Origin: an uncultured Lachnospiraceae bacterium
GTDB lineage: Bacteria > Bacillota > Clostridia > Lachnospirales > Lachnospiraceae
Direction of reading: 5' to 3'
NCBI GenBank assembly: GCA_910588815.1
Contig: CAJUQY010000019.1
Location: 1-48,864, forward strand
DNA length: 48,864 nucleotides
Shown here: positions 1-8,230 of the stretch, piece after piece
Position numbering within the stretch: position 1 is the first letter of the stretch
How the letters are laid out: every line of letters begins with the position of its first letter
Position numbers and translations under genes: made by a program
Notes under the pieces: generated by a model
Databases searched by the model: none
Seen by the model: only the letters and a program-made list of their open reading frames with translations
Told to the model about the DNA's origin: nothing

Positions 1-195
1 CTATTGTCGCATGTTTCTCCATGTCAGTCGAGGTACGCACTATCTACCGGTTACGTAAAGACGCCGGAGGATACCCAGTATATCTATGATCATACGGATG
101 TGGCGGGCTTTTTGGGGCTTAACAATATGGATTACGGGGAAATGCCCATAAAAGAGGCGGTTGACGCATTCAAGAGTGCAAGACTGAAGGGATGA
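1..195 (+). CDS. PEP-hydrolase-family TIM-barrel protein, 3' end only
   Basis: This is the C-terminal end of a gene cut by the window edge. From about residue 20 of the visible frame the sequence (TPEDTQYIYDHT, then GFLG, KEAVDAFKSARLKG) matches the C-terminus of the next gene almost residue for residue, so the two are tandem paralogs of the PEP_hydrolase / TIM-barrel family (PF09370). The roughly 19 codons before TPEDT do not match the equivalent part of the paralog, where a FAHGGPIA segment is expected. This could be real divergence or a sequence-end artefact. The stop lies 14 nt before the next ATG, so the two are very likely co-transcribed. The function of the family is not firmly established. 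Confidence 0.7.
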   Translation, partial: LLSHVSPCQSRYALSTGYVKTPEDTQYIYDHTDVAGFLGLNNMDYGEMPIKEAVDAFKSARLKG

Positions 196-209
196 CAGGA
201 GGAAAAATC

Positions 210-1091
210 ATGGCAAAGCAATATACAAGGGAAGAGATGAAAGCCAGGGTACAGGCGCAGATTGACGCAGGTTCCCCCATTGTGATCACGGGCGCCGGCA
301 CGGGGATTTCCGCAAAATTTGCGGAGCTGGGCGGAGCGGATATGATCGGTATCTACAATTCCGGCTTTTTCCGTATGGACGGGAAAGGATCCACGGGAGG
401 ACTTATGCCCTATGCCAACGGAAACGATCTGCTTTTGCAGCTCACCCACAGGGTATTTCCTATTGTAAAAGAGGTACCGATGATCGCCGGGATTTGCGGA
501 AGCGATCCGACCAGGGAAATGAAACAGTTTTTGCAGGAGCTTAAATTCTGGGGATTTTCTGTCGTCATGAATTATCCGACCATCGGCGGCTGGAGAGGGA
601 AGCTGAGGGCAGACATCGAAGCGGCAGGCCTCGGCGTGAAAAAAGAGACAGAGACGCTTGTCATGGCGAAGGAGATGGGCTTTTACACCATCGCCTATGC
701 CTATGATGAGGAGGCGGCTATTCTGGCGGCCAAGGCGGCTGTGGATATTATCATCTGTCATCTGGGAATGACGGTGGGGGGCTCCACCGGCTCCAATCTG
801 GGCGGTGTACAGGCTTTTTATGACGCGGACAATACCGGGAAGAAAGCGCCTCTGGATGAGGCCGTGGACTTTGTCAATATGCTGATCGGAAAGATCAGAG
901 AGATCAACAAAGAGGTCATCTGTTTTGCCCACGGCGGCCCCATTGCCACACCGGAGGACACACAGTATATCTATGACAGGACGCAGTCCAAGGGATTTCT
1001 GGGGGCTTCCAGCGCCGAGAGGATTCCCATCGAAGGTCCTCTCACGGAGGCCGTGCAGAAGTTCAAAGCGGCAAGGCTGAAGAGGGGATAA
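210..1091 (+). CDS. PEP-hydrolase-family TIM-barrel protein
   Basis: A 293-residue protein of the PF09370 family, annotated as phosphoenolpyruvate hydrolase-like or TIM-barrel signal transduction protein. Visible family features are an N-terminal GAGTGISAKFAELGGADMI segment, GICGSDPTRE near residue 95, a central MNYPTIGG, IICHLGMTVGG near 180, and C-terminal HGGPIATPEDTQYIY. I chose ATG 210 rather than ATG 192 because AGGAGG at 197-202 lies 7 nt before it; ATG 192 lies inside the upstream stop region with no proper site. It follows its paralog by 14 nt and precedes a RuBisCO-like gene that has its own promoter. Members often sit beside Tm-1-like ATP-binding proteins, but none is visible here. 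The substrate is unknown. Confidence 0.85.
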   Translation: MAKQYTREEMKARVQAQIDAGSPIVITGAGTGISAKFAELGGADMIGIYNSGFFRMDGKGSTGGLMPYANGNDLLLQLTHRVFPIVKEVPMIAGICGSDPTREMKQFLQELKFWGFSVVMNYPTIGGWRGKLRADIEAAGLGVKKETETLVMAKEMGFYTIAYAYDEEAAILAAKAAVDIIICHLGMTVGGSTGSNLGGVQAFYDADNTGKKAPLDEAVDFVNMLIGKIREINKEVICFAHGGPIATPEDTQYIYDRTQSKGFLGASSAERIPIEGPLTEAVQKFKAARLKRG

Positions 1092-1133
1092 GGCGCTGAA
1101 AAAATTATCGGCACACAGAAAAATCTTTCTCTT

Positions 1134-1162
1134 TTTACAGGAAAAATCCCGGGTGCTACAAT
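1134..1162 (+). promoter_or_regulatory. sigma-A promoter of the RuBisCO-like gene
   Basis: TTTACA at 1134-1139 and TACAAT at 1157-1162 are separated by exactly 17 nt, about 30 nt before the start codon and its AGGAGA site. It suggests that the RuBisCO-like gene can be transcribed independently of the upstream TIM-barrel genes. Confidence 0.6.
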
Positions 1163-1195
1163 GAAATCAAAATTAAGAAAAGGAGATTCAAAGCT

Positions 1196-2512
1196 ATGTT
1201 TATTGATCCTGTCATTATGCAGTTTCCGGAGAATGTCGATCCCGAACGGTTTGTAATCGCCACCTATTACTGTGCGGCGAAGCCCACCACCAATATGGTG
1301 AAATTTGCGGCGGCGCTGGCCATTGAGCAGACCTGCGGAACCTGGCTCAAGGTGCCCGGCGAGACACCGGAGGTCAGAGAGAGGGCTATCGGCCGGGTGG
1401 TCGGCGTGTATGAGGCGCCGGCTTACCAGATCCGGATCCCGGAGGGGGCGACGGAGCGGAATTTTATTGTGAGGATCGCATATCCCTGGCAGAACTTCGG
1501 GGCACAGTTTTCCATGCTGCTTTCCACGGTAATCGGAAATATCTCTTCCTCCGGCAAGGTAAAGCTCGTAGATCTGGAATTTCCCAAGTCCTTTTTGAAG
1601 AAACTGAAGGGTCCCAAATTCGGCGTGGAGGGAATCCGCCGGCTGCTCGGCGTGGAGGGAAGGCCGTTACTCAACAATATGATCAAGCCCTGTATCGGGC
1701 TGACGCCGGAAAAGACGGCGGAGCTGGCCTATGAGGCCGCCGTGGGCGGCGTGGATGTGATCAAGGACGACGAGCTGGTCTGCGATCCGCCCTTCTGCCG
1801 GCTGGAGGACCGGGTGAAAGCGGTCATGGAGGCATTAAAGAGGGCCGATGAAAAAAAGGGAGAAAAGACCCTGTACGCCTTCAATATAACGGCGCCGGCC
1901 ATGCAGATGAGGGAAAACGCTTACCGGGCCATCGAGGCGGGAGCCAACGCCCTGATGATCAATTATGCGGCATGCGGGCTGGATACCACACGGATGATCA
2001 CGGAGGATCCCGACATAAACGTTCCGATTTTAGCCCATTCGGATTACACGGGAGCCCAGTATGAGAGCGAGTGGTCCGGCCTGGCGGCGACGTTAATCGG
2101 CGCGAAGCTTCCACGCCTGGCAGGGCTGGACATGATTATCGGGCTGACACCCTACGGAAAGTTCCCGATGATGATGGATACCTTCATTAATATGGGGCTG
2201 CAGATGCTTGCGCCTCTCGGCCACATAAAGCCGGCGTTCCCCATGCCGGGCGGCGGGACCACCCAGGGACATATTGAGGATGTCATCCACAAGTTCGGCA
2301 ATGACGTGATGATCGCGGCGGGGGGCGCCATCCACGGCCATCCCATGGGGCCGGCGGCAGGCGCGAGGGCGTTCCGCCAGGGAATCGACGCCGTCTGCGG
2401 CGGCATCAGCCTCGAGGAAGCCGGGAAAGAACACGAGGAGCTTGGAACGGCCCTGAAGCTCTGGGGAATCTACTCAGAGGCCAAAGGCGGGATCTTTGAC
2501 CTCAAGGGATGA
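1196..2512 (+). CDS. RuBisCO-like protein (form IV type)
   Basis: A 438-residue protein with the N-terminal alpha/beta domain and C-terminal barrel of the RuBisCO large-chain superfamily. Aligned by eye to plant RuBisCO, the Mg/carbamate motif is intact (GGVDVIKDDE; K190, D192, E193), as are the first catalytic Lys (IKP, K164), the equivalent of His294 (H281), and a Lys in the loop-6 position (GK, K322). The equivalents of Lys177, Arg295, His327 and Ser379 are replaced (Cys166, Ser282, Ile, and Gly/Pro before GGG at 352-354). It should therefore bind Mg and enolise a sugar-phosphate-like substrate but not fix CO2. This pattern is that of RuBisCO-like proteins, whose known roles include methionine salvage enolase and apionate-pathway decarboxylases. 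No methionine-salvage gene is nearby, so the reaction is open. Confidence 0.9.
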   Translation: MFIDPVIMQFPENVDPERFVIATYYCAAKPTTNMVKFAAALAIEQTCGTWLKVPGETPEVRERAIGRVVGVYEAPAYQIRIPEGATERNFIVRIAYPWQNFGAQFSMLLSTVIGNISSSGKVKLVDLEFPKSFLKKLKGPKFGVEGIRRLLGVEGRPLLNNMIKPCIGLTPEKTAELAYEAAVGGVDVIKDDELVCDPPFCRLEDRVKAVMEALKRADEKKGEKTLYAFNITAPAMQMRENAYRAIEAGANALMINYAACGLDTTRMITEDPDINVPILAHSDYTGAQYESEWSGLAATLIGAKLPRLAGLDMIIGLTPYGKFPMMMDTFINMGLQMLAPLGHIKPAFPMPGGGTTQGHIEDVIHKFGNDVMIAAGGAIHGHPMGPAAGARAFRQGIDAVCGGISLEEAGKEHEELGTALKLWGIYSEAKGGIFDLKG

Positions 2513-2600
2513 CATCGGCATTTTGCCTGAAAAATCCCGTTTTTACTTAGGGGGGAGGGGTAACCTTTTTGTCAATATAAACGAAAATACATAAACCTCC

Positions 2601-2629
2601 TTGACAATCCCGGGAAGGAATGATATAAC
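2601..2629 (+). promoter_or_regulatory. sigma-A promoter of the first HPr-like gene
   Basis: TTGACA at 2601-2606 and TATAAC at 2624-2629 with a 17-nt spacer, about 50 nt upstream of the start codon. This is close to consensus, implying strong constitutive expression of the small gene that follows. Confidence 0.75.
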
Positions 2630-2681
2630 TCTTCTCAACATCAAGTGACAGTTTAATCTTATTTCTGAAGGGGTGTTGAAC

Positions 2682-2909
2682 ATGAAGAAGAGACAGATTA
2701 AAGTATCAAGAGTTGAAGATGCAAAGGAACTGGTTTCTACAGCGAGCAGATGTAGCTTTGACGTTGATGTGTATTACAACAGGATGGTGGTAGATGCGAA
2801 ATCCATTCTGGGCGTCATGAGCTTAGATCTCAGCCAACCCTGGACCGTACAGTACAGCGGGGCTGATACGACGCTGGAGAACGTATTAGATCGCTTTGCA
2901 CTCTGCTAG
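2682..2909 (+). CDS. HPr-fold protein lacking the phospho-histidine (Crh-like)
   Basis: A 75-residue protein of HPr length. The segment KSILGVMSLDLSQ aligns with the HPr kinase site KSIMGVMSLGI, keeping the regulatory Ser46 equivalent. The region that should carry His15 (IHARPA in HPr) reads RVEDAKE, so the phosphotransfer histidine is absent. Bacillus Crh has the same logic: no His15 and regulation through Ser46 only. ATG 2682 is preferred over GTG 2673 because the GAAGGGG site at 2667-2673 fits it. It has its own near-consensus promoter and a hairpin terminator, so it is a monocistronic unit. A role in carbon regulation is inference; it could also be a structural HPr relic. Confidence 0.75.
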   Translation: MKKRQIKVSRVEDAKELVSTASRCSFDVDVYYNRMVVDAKSILGVMSLDLSQPWTVQYSGADTTLENVLDRFALC

Positions 2910-2962
2910 TACTGTTTGTTATTCCTGCAAGACAGTATTAGAGTCCAAGGTTTTTGATTATG

Positions 2963-3000
2963 AAAACAGGCTGCAGCCAGAACCGGTTGCAGCCTGTTTT
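2963..3000 (+). terminator. Rho-independent terminator after the Crh-like gene
   Basis: A 13-bp perfect stem (2963-2975 with 2988-3000, AAAACAGGCTGCA arm) with a 12-nt loop. The arm ends in TTTT, so it can act in both directions. Confidence 0.75.
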
Positions 3001-3054
3001 CGCCATATGGGAAATTCCTCCGGATTTCCCGTGTGACAAGGAGCCATCCGGGGG

Positions 3055-5505
3055 ATGCGGGGGGAAAGGGGATACGCGGTGGCAAAGCTTACAGAAAACA
3101 GGATTCGGATCTCCGTGCGGAATCTGGTGGAATTTCTTCTCCGAAGCGGCGATATCGACAACCGCAGGAAGGGAAAGAAGGAGACGGAGGCCATGGCGGC
3201 CGGGGCGAGGCTTCACCGGAAAATCCAGAGCCGCATGGGCTTGGGCTACCAGGCAGAGGTTTCTCTGAAGGCCGATTACGAGGTGGAAGAGCTGGTGATC
3301 TCGCTGGAGGGAAGGGCAGACGGGCTTTTTGTGAGGGACGGGATTCCGACGGTGGACGAGATCAAAGGCGTTTACTGGAATATAGAAGCGCTGGAGGAGC
3401 CGATCCAGGTCCACCGGGCCCAGGCCATGTGTTATGCGTGCATGGCCTTAGACAGCGGGCGGTGGAGCCCGGAGCCTCCTCTGGTGGGAATCCAGCTCAC
3501 CTACTGTCATCTGGAGAGCGAGGAGATCCGCCGGTTTGAGGAGCGGCTTTCCCCGGAGGAGATCCGCCGCTATGCGGCCCGTCTCCTGGAGGAATATGCG
3601 GCCTGGGGGACCTTCCTTTATCACCACAGGCAGCAGAGGAACGCGTCTGTCAAAGGCCTGTCCTTTCCCTTTCCCTACAGGCCGGGCCAGAGAAATCTGG
3701 CTGTGTCCGCTTATCGGGCCATGGCTCAGAAAAAGACCTTGTTCATCCAGGCGCCGACCGGGATCGGAAAGACCATGTCCGTCCTGTTCCCGGCAGTTAT
3801 GGCCGTGGGAGAGGGGCTGGGAGATAAGGTTTTTTATCTGACGGCAAAGACCATCACCAGGACGGTGGCGGAGGAGGCCATGGAGATTCTTCGGGGGACG
3901 GGGCTGGTCATGTCCTCCATTACCCTGACGGCAAAGGAGAAGCTTTGTCCCCTGGCGGAGGAGGGGAAGCGGCCGGAATGCAACCCGGAGGCATGTCCTT
4001 ATGCGAAGGGCCATTTTGACCGGGTAAATGAGGCTGTCTTTGATTATATCCACAGGGAAGAGCAGGCCGGGCGGGAGAGTATTCTTCGCTGGTGCAGGAA
4101 GTATCAGGTCTGCCCCCATGAATTTTCCCTGGATTTGAGCGATTGGCTGGACGTGGTTATCTGTGATTACAATTATGTATTCGACCCAAATGTGCAGCTG
4201 AAGAGGTATTTTGGGGAGGGGGCGGAGGGAGAATACCTTTTTCTGGTGGACGAGGCCCACAACCTGGTGGAGCGGGCCAGGGAAATGTACAGCGCCGTGC
4301 TCTATAAAGAGGATTTTTTGAGGGCGAGGGCGCTTGTGAAGCCTTACAGCAAAAGGCTCGCGAGGCGGCTTTCCTCCTGCAATAAAATGCTTCTGGAAAT
4401 GAAGCGGGAGAGCGACAAGGCCATGGTGCGGGAGGCGGTGGATGCCTTTGCGCTGGCCCTCGCGGGGGCCTACGGAGAAATGGAGCGGTTCCTGGAAGAG
4501 TTCCGGGCGCTGGACGGCAATGAGGATTTTGGAAGCTTCTATCTGGCGGTCCGCCATTTCCTGAATATGTACGAACGGTTGGATGAATCCTACTGCATTT
4601 ACACGGAGCCGGTAAACGAACACTCCTTTTTGCTCAGACTCTACTGCGTGAGTCCGGCGAATAATCTCTCCGGCTGTCTGAGCAGAGGAAACAGCGCGAT
4701 TTTTTTCTCGGCGACTTTCCTTCCTATCCGCTATTACAAGGAGCTGATTTGCGGAAACACAGAGGAGATGGCGGTGTATGTGCCGTCGCCCTTTGACCAG
4801 TCCAAGAGGCTTTTGGCCGCGGCGGGGGATGTGAGCAGCCGTTACAAGCGGAGGAACAGGAGGGAGTATGATCGGATTCTTGACTATATTCTGACGGCGG
4901 CTTCAGGGCGAAAGGGAAATTATCTGGTTTATTTTCCTTCCTATTCTTATATGGAGGAGGTTTATCAGGCCGCTCTCACCAGAGAGCTTGCCGGCGGCCC
5001 CGAATTTCTCGTCCAGTCCCCCCGGATGACGGAGGCGGACCGGGAGGAATTTCTGGAGCAGTTTGAGAAAAAGAGGGAGAGCTCTCTTGTGGCATTCGGC
5101 GTTATGGGCGGTATTTTCTCGGAAGGGATTGATTTGCAGGGGGAACGTCTGATCGGTGTTTTGGTGGTGGGGACAGGGCTTCCGGGAATCTGCACAGAGC
5201 GGGAAATCCTGAAGGGATGGTATGAAAAACAGGGAAAGGACGGCTTTGCCTACGCCTACCGCTACCCCGGAATGAATAAAGTTTTGCAGGCAGCAGGGCG
5301 TGTGATCCGCACGGACACTGACGAAGGAATTATTCTTTTGCTGGATGACCGGTTTCTTTCTGGTGAATATCACCGATTATTTCCCAGGGAGTGGGCGGAC
5401 TGCCATGTGATAAATTATGAAAAACTCCCGGCTCTCATAGATGATTTCTGGCGAATGGCAGAAAATAGAAAGAGCTATTTACAAATGGAAAAAGGAGTGC
5501 TATGA
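3055..5505 (+). CDS. Cas4-like nuclease / DinG-XPD-type DNA helicase fusion
   Basis: An 816-residue superfamily 2 helicase with an N-terminal PD-(D/E)XK nuclease domain. The nuclease part shows GRADG (86-90), DEIK (101-104) and the RecB-type QAMCY box (123-127). The helicase part has Walker A APTGIGKT (233-240), DEAH (399-402), and four cysteines between them (C298, C309, C314, C353) placed as the [4Fe-4S] ligands of Rad3/XPD/DinG enzymes. C-terminal motifs include VQAAGRVIRT in helicase motif VI style. It probably acts in 5'-3' unwinding and trimming during replication or repair. ATG 3055 has AAGGAG 11 nt upstream; GTG 3079, preceded by AAAGGGG, is an alternative start that would shorten the protein by 8 residues. 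Confidence 0.88.
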   Translation: MRGERGYAVAKLTENRIRISVRNLVEFLLRSGDIDNRRKGKKETEAMAAGARLHRKIQSRMGLGYQAEVSLKADYEVEELVISLEGRADGLFVRDGIPTVDEIKGVYWNIEALEEPIQVHRAQAMCYACMALDSGRWSPEPPLVGIQLTYCHLESEEIRRFEERLSPEEIRRYAARLLEEYAAWGTFLYHHRQQRNASVKGLSFPFPYRPGQRNLAVSAYRAMAQKKTLFIQAPTGIGKTMSVLFPAVMAVGEGLGDKVFYLTAKTITRTVAEEAMEILRGTGLVMSSITLTAKEKLCPLAEEGKRPECNPEACPYAKGHFDRVNEAVFDYIHREEQAGRESILRWCRKYQVCPHEFSLDLSDWLDVVICDYNYVFDPNVQLKRYFGEGAEGEYLFLVDEAHNLVERAREMYSAVLYKEDFLRARALVKPYSKRLARRLSSCNKMLLEMKRESDKAMVREAVDAFALALAGAYGEMERFLEEFRALDGNEDFGSFYLAVRHFLNMYERLDESYCIYTEPVNEHSFLLRLYCVSPANNLSGCLSRGNSAIFFSATFLPIRYYKELICGNTEEMAVYVPSPFDQSKRLLAAAGDVSSRYKRRNRREYDRILDYILTAASGRKGNYLVYFPSYSYMEEVYQAALTRELAGGPEFLVQSPRMTEADREEFLEQFEKKRESSLVAFGVMGGIFSEGIDLQGERLIGVLVVGTGLPGICTEREILKGWYEKQGKDGFAYAYRYPGMNKVLQAAGRVIRTDTDEGIILLLDDRFLSGEYHRLFPREWADCHVINYEKLPALIDDFWRMAENRKSYLQMEKGVL

Positions 5506-5506
5506 T
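5478..5506 (+). promoter_or_regulatory. Promoter overlapping the helicase stop codon
   Basis: TTTACA at 5478-5483 and TATGAT at 5501-5506 with a 17-nt spacer. The -10 box overlaps the end of the helicase gene, and the predicted start lies about 43 nt before the small gene at 5556. Confidence 0.6.
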
Positions 5507-5555
5507 GTAGCCAACATAAAGAAATTATGTTAAAACAAGAAAGGAGATTTCAGTT

Positions 5556-5795
5556 ATGAAGGTCAAGAATGTCAAAGATGTTGATAAGCTTTTCAAGGTG
5601 ATTGACTCTTGTAAGGGCAAGGTCGAGTTGGTAACGAATGAGGGCGATAGGCTGAACCTGAAATCCAAGCTGACGCAGTATGTTGCTTTGGCCAATGTAT
5701 TTGCCGACAGAACCATCGGTGAGATGGAATTGATCGCTCACGAACCGGAGGATGTACAGAAGCTTGTGATGTTTATGTACGACGGCGAAGCGTAA
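5556..5795 (+). CDS. Small HPr-like protein, 79 aa
   Basis: A 79-residue protein of HPr length and layout. LNLKSKLTQYVALANVF resembles the HPr helix that begins LKSIMGVMSL, including the Lys-Ser pair, and the start (VKDVDKLFKVIDSCKG) has no phospho-histidine motif. Sequence similarity to HPr is weaker than for the gene at 2682, so the family call rests on length, pattern and position. Its AAGGAG site (5541-5545) lies 10 nt before ATG. It has its own promoter inside the end of the helicase gene. Function unknown; a regulatory, non-phosphotransfer role is possible. Confidence 0.6.
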   Translation: MKVKNVKDVDKLFKVIDSCKGKVELVTNEGDRLNLKSKLTQYVALANVFADRTIGEMELIAHEPEDVQKLVMFMYDGEA

Positions 5796-5902
5796 GAGCA
5801 GCGGCGGGAGCTGCACCAATATCCCGCATAAAGAGAGAACCAGACGCCGTTTCCTGAAGGTGATGGCGATGATCATATAGAGAAAATTTAGTTCACAGAA
5901 AG

Positions 5903-5933
5903 GGCGCTCGAACGGAAATTGAGCGCCTTTTTT
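5903..5933 (+). terminator. Rho-independent terminator
   Basis: GGCGCTC (5903-5909) pairs with GAGCGCC (5921-5927), followed by TTTTTT. It terminates the small HPr-like gene. Confidence 0.8.
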
Positions 5934-5935
5934 GC

Positions 5936-6114
5936 ACACGGGCTCCAGAGGAAAGATGCCAGCAGAGCCGGCGGAGCCCGGCGCAGCGAGTAGGGAGAAA
6001 CGTCCCCTACTCGGTTATGCACGGGCTCCGGAGGAAGGATGTTCCCTGCTCGATTACATACAGGCCTGTGCAGAGTGATGGAAAAAGAAAAAGAACTCCT
6101 AAAACGAGGAGTTC
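5936..6114. repeat. Intergenic short repeats and palindromes before the pyrophosphatase
   Basis: Part of a 486-nt gap without a convincing gene. A block beginning ACGGGCTCCAGAGGAAAGATG at about 5938 recurs with changes at about 6019 (ACGGGCTCCGGAGGAAGGATG). Between them is the inverted pair CGAGTAGGG (5987-5995) / CCCTACTCG (6005-6013), and a second, degenerate copy of its right half follows at about 6044. A separate 8-bp hairpin (GAACTCCT 6093-6100 / AGGAGTTC 6107-6114) has no T-run. This looks like a decayed repeat element; 6115-6281 is AT-rich promoter-like DNA. Confidence 0.5.
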
Positions 6115-6281
6115 CCGGAGCAAACACCCCGGGATAATTATGAAAAATCTATATGCATTTTGACGAAAAACCGATTTGAAAATCAACTTTTTTGTATAAA
6201 TATGATAGCAATCACATATGAACAAAATATGAATAAATTATAGATAAAATGTAAATATTGCAGGAAATGGAGGAGCGAACC

Positions 6282-7931
6282 ATGGAGGAAGCAAGGAGAG
6301 CGGTGATTGTGGTGGGGCACAGGAATCCGGATACGGATTCCATTTGTTCGGCGATCGCCTACGCGCGGCTGAAACAGGCATTGTCCGGAAAGGAGCATAT
6401 GCCCTGTCGGGCGGGGGCGGTCAACCCGGAAACTCAGTATGTGCTGGACAAATTCCACATTCCGGTACCGGAGCTTATCGAGGATGTCCGCACTCAGGTG
6501 CGGGATATTGAGATTCGGAAGACCAAGGGGGTCCGCTCCAATATTTCCCTGAAAAAAGCATGGACGCTTATGAAGGAGCTGGGGGTGGTGACCCTTCCGA
6601 TCACCAGGGACAACCGGCTGGAGGGGCTGATCACCATCGGCGATATTGCCAATTCCTATATGAACGTCTACGACAGCGCGATCCTGTCCGCTGCCTGCAC
6701 CCAGTTTGTCAACATCAAAGAGACCCTAGAGGGGGCCGTGGTGGTCGGCAACGAAAAGAATTATTTCGACCAGGGGAAGGTTCTGGTGGCGGCGGCCAAT
6801 CCGGATTTGATGGAATCCTACATAGAAGAGCATGATCTGGTGATCTTGGGGAACCGCTACGAATCCCAGCTCTGTGCCATCGAGATGAACGCGGGCTGTA
6901 TTGTGGTCTGTGACGGGGCCCCTGTTTCCATGACTATTAAAAAGCTGGCGGAAGACCATCAGTGCACGGTGATCTCCACGCCCTTTGACACCTTTACAGC
7001 CTCCAGGCTGATCAATCAGAGTATGCCCATCGGGTATTTTATGAAGACGAAGCAGATTATCAGTTTCGACCTGGAGGATTACACCGACGATATCAAGGAT
7101 ATTATGGCCAGCAAACGGCACCGGGATTTTCCGATTCTGGACCGGGACGGCCGCTACAAGGGGATGATTTCCAGGCGGAATCTACTTGGAATGAAGCGCA
7201 AGGAAGTGATCCTGGTGGATCATAATGAACGGTCCCAGGCCGTTCCCGGCATCGAGAGCGCCGAGATTTTAGAGATCATTGACCATCACCGTCTGGGAAG
7301 TCTTGAGACCATCGGACCGGTGTTTTTCCGCAACCAGCCCCTCGGATGTACGGGGACAATTATTTATCAGATGTACCAGGAGGCCGGGGTGGAAATCGGG
7401 CCGGAGGTGGCCGGACTTCTCTGCAGCGCCATTGTCTCAGATACCCTGCTCTACCGTTCTCCCACCTGCACCAGAGTAGATAAGGAAGCGGCGGAGGTCT
7501 TGGCCAAGATCGCCGGTATCGATACGAAGCAGCTTGCCAGGGCAATGTTTGCCGCCGGGAGTAATCTGAAAAAGAAGTCCGAAAAGGATATTTTCTATCA
7601 GGACTACAAGGTTTTTGATATTGACGGTACCACGGTGGGGATTTCCCAGATCAGTTCCATGGATGTGACGGAGCTTACGGAATTGAAGGAGAGGATGATG
7701 CCGTTCATCGAGGAGATGAAGAATAAGCACAAGGTGGATCTGCTGTTCTTTATGCTGACGGGGATTCTGGATGAATCCACGGAGGTGCTCTGCGACAGTA
7801 CGAATGGGGTGCAGTTTTTGGAGCAGGCGTTTCCGGGCTGCGCAGTTTCGGAACTTTCCGTGACCCTGCCCGGGGTGGTGTCCCGGAAGAAGCAGTTTGT
7901 GCCGGGGCTTATGATGGTGATGCAAGGCTGA
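6282..7931 (+). CDS. ppaC: CBS-domain manganese-dependent inorganic pyrophosphatase
   Basis: A 549-residue DHH-family pyrophosphatase with the regulatory insert. Visible elements are the metal motif GHRNPDTDS near residue 14, a first CBS repeat around 75-125, a DRTGG-like middle domain, a second CBS repeat around 255-300 (ending FPILDRDGRYKGMISRRNLL), DHH (IDHHRLG) near 340, and the DHHA2 C-terminal SRKKQ substrate-binding motif. It hydrolyses PPi in the cytoplasm, and adenine nucleotides bound by CBS domains tune activity in characterised relatives. ATG 6282 is chosen because GGAGG at 6269-6273 lies 8 nt before it; the frame is open further upstream only through TTG 6258 and ATG 6267 without good sites. 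Confidence 0.92.
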   Translation: MEEARRAVIVVGHRNPDTDSICSAIAYARLKQALSGKEHMPCRAGAVNPETQYVLDKFHIPVPELIEDVRTQVRDIEIRKTKGVRSNISLKKAWTLMKELGVVTLPITRDNRLEGLITIGDIANSYMNVYDSAILSAACTQFVNIKETLEGAVVVGNEKNYFDQGKVLVAAANPDLMESYIEEHDLVILGNRYESQLCAIEMNAGCIVVCDGAPVSMTIKKLAEDHQCTVISTPFDTFTASRLINQSMPIGYFMKTKQIISFDLEDYTDDIKDIMASKRHRDFPILDRDGRYKGMISRRNLLGMKRKEVILVDHNERSQAVPGIESAEILEIIDHHRLGSLETIGPVFFRNQPLGCTGTIIYQMYQEAGVEIGPEVAGLLCSAIVSDTLLYRSPTCTRVDKEAAEVLAKIAGIDTKQLARAMFAAGSNLKKKSEKDIFYQDYKVFDIDGTTVGISQISSMDVTELTELKERMMPFIEEMKNKHKVDLLFFMLTGILDESTEVLCDSTNGVQFLEQAFPGCAVSELSVTLPGVVSRKKQFVPGLMMVMQG

Positions 7932-7943
7932 GTGAGGGGGGAC

Positions 7944-8192
7944 GGAGCCTCCGGCCGTTCTTTTCTGTAGGCTTTGTCGCCGGAAAACGGCCATGGATTC
8001 CTCCGCAGACACGTTCGGATTGGCGGATTTTGCTGCGCCGCTTATTTGCAGGCAATTTTGCCGCTAACAAAACGGGCAGCGAAAATTGCCCGCGCTATGC
8101 TCACAAAATCCGCCAATCCTCCTATCATCTGCCGGAGGAATCCATGGCCGTTTCCGGGGTGAGGGACTCCGGAAAGAACGGCCGGAGGCTCC
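7944..8192. repeat. Long nested palindrome A (about 249 nt)
   Basis: Four nested arm pairs fold this stretch into one imperfect hairpin: 7944-7965 with 8171-8192 (21 of 22 match), 7980-8005 with 8133-8157 (25 bp, one bulge), 8017-8032 with 8104-8119 (16 bp perfect), and 8051-8064 with about 8076-8090. The core 8048-8090 recurs in inverted orientation in palindrome B. No protein-like frame is convincing here. It lies in the 675-nt gap between the pyrophosphatase and the shikimate-kinase-like gene. It resembles a non-autonomous palindromic repeat element; an RNA function is possible. Confidence 0.75.
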
Positions 8193-8230
8193 TGTGGGCA
8201 GGAAGAAAGAGGGATATTACTTGGGGCGGG

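Noticed and set aside
132..932. Long minus-strand open frame opposite the PEP-hydrolase-like gene
   Set aside because: It lies fully antisense to a conserved protein, has no ribosome site and an implausible His/Arg/Pro-rich sequence.
1196..2512. True CO2-fixing RuBisCO
   Set aside because: Several catalytic residues (Lys177, His327, Arg295, Ser379 equivalents) are replaced and no phosphoribulokinase or small subunit is near.
2682..2909. Ordinary PTS phosphocarrier HPr
   Set aside because: The catalytic histidine motif is missing.
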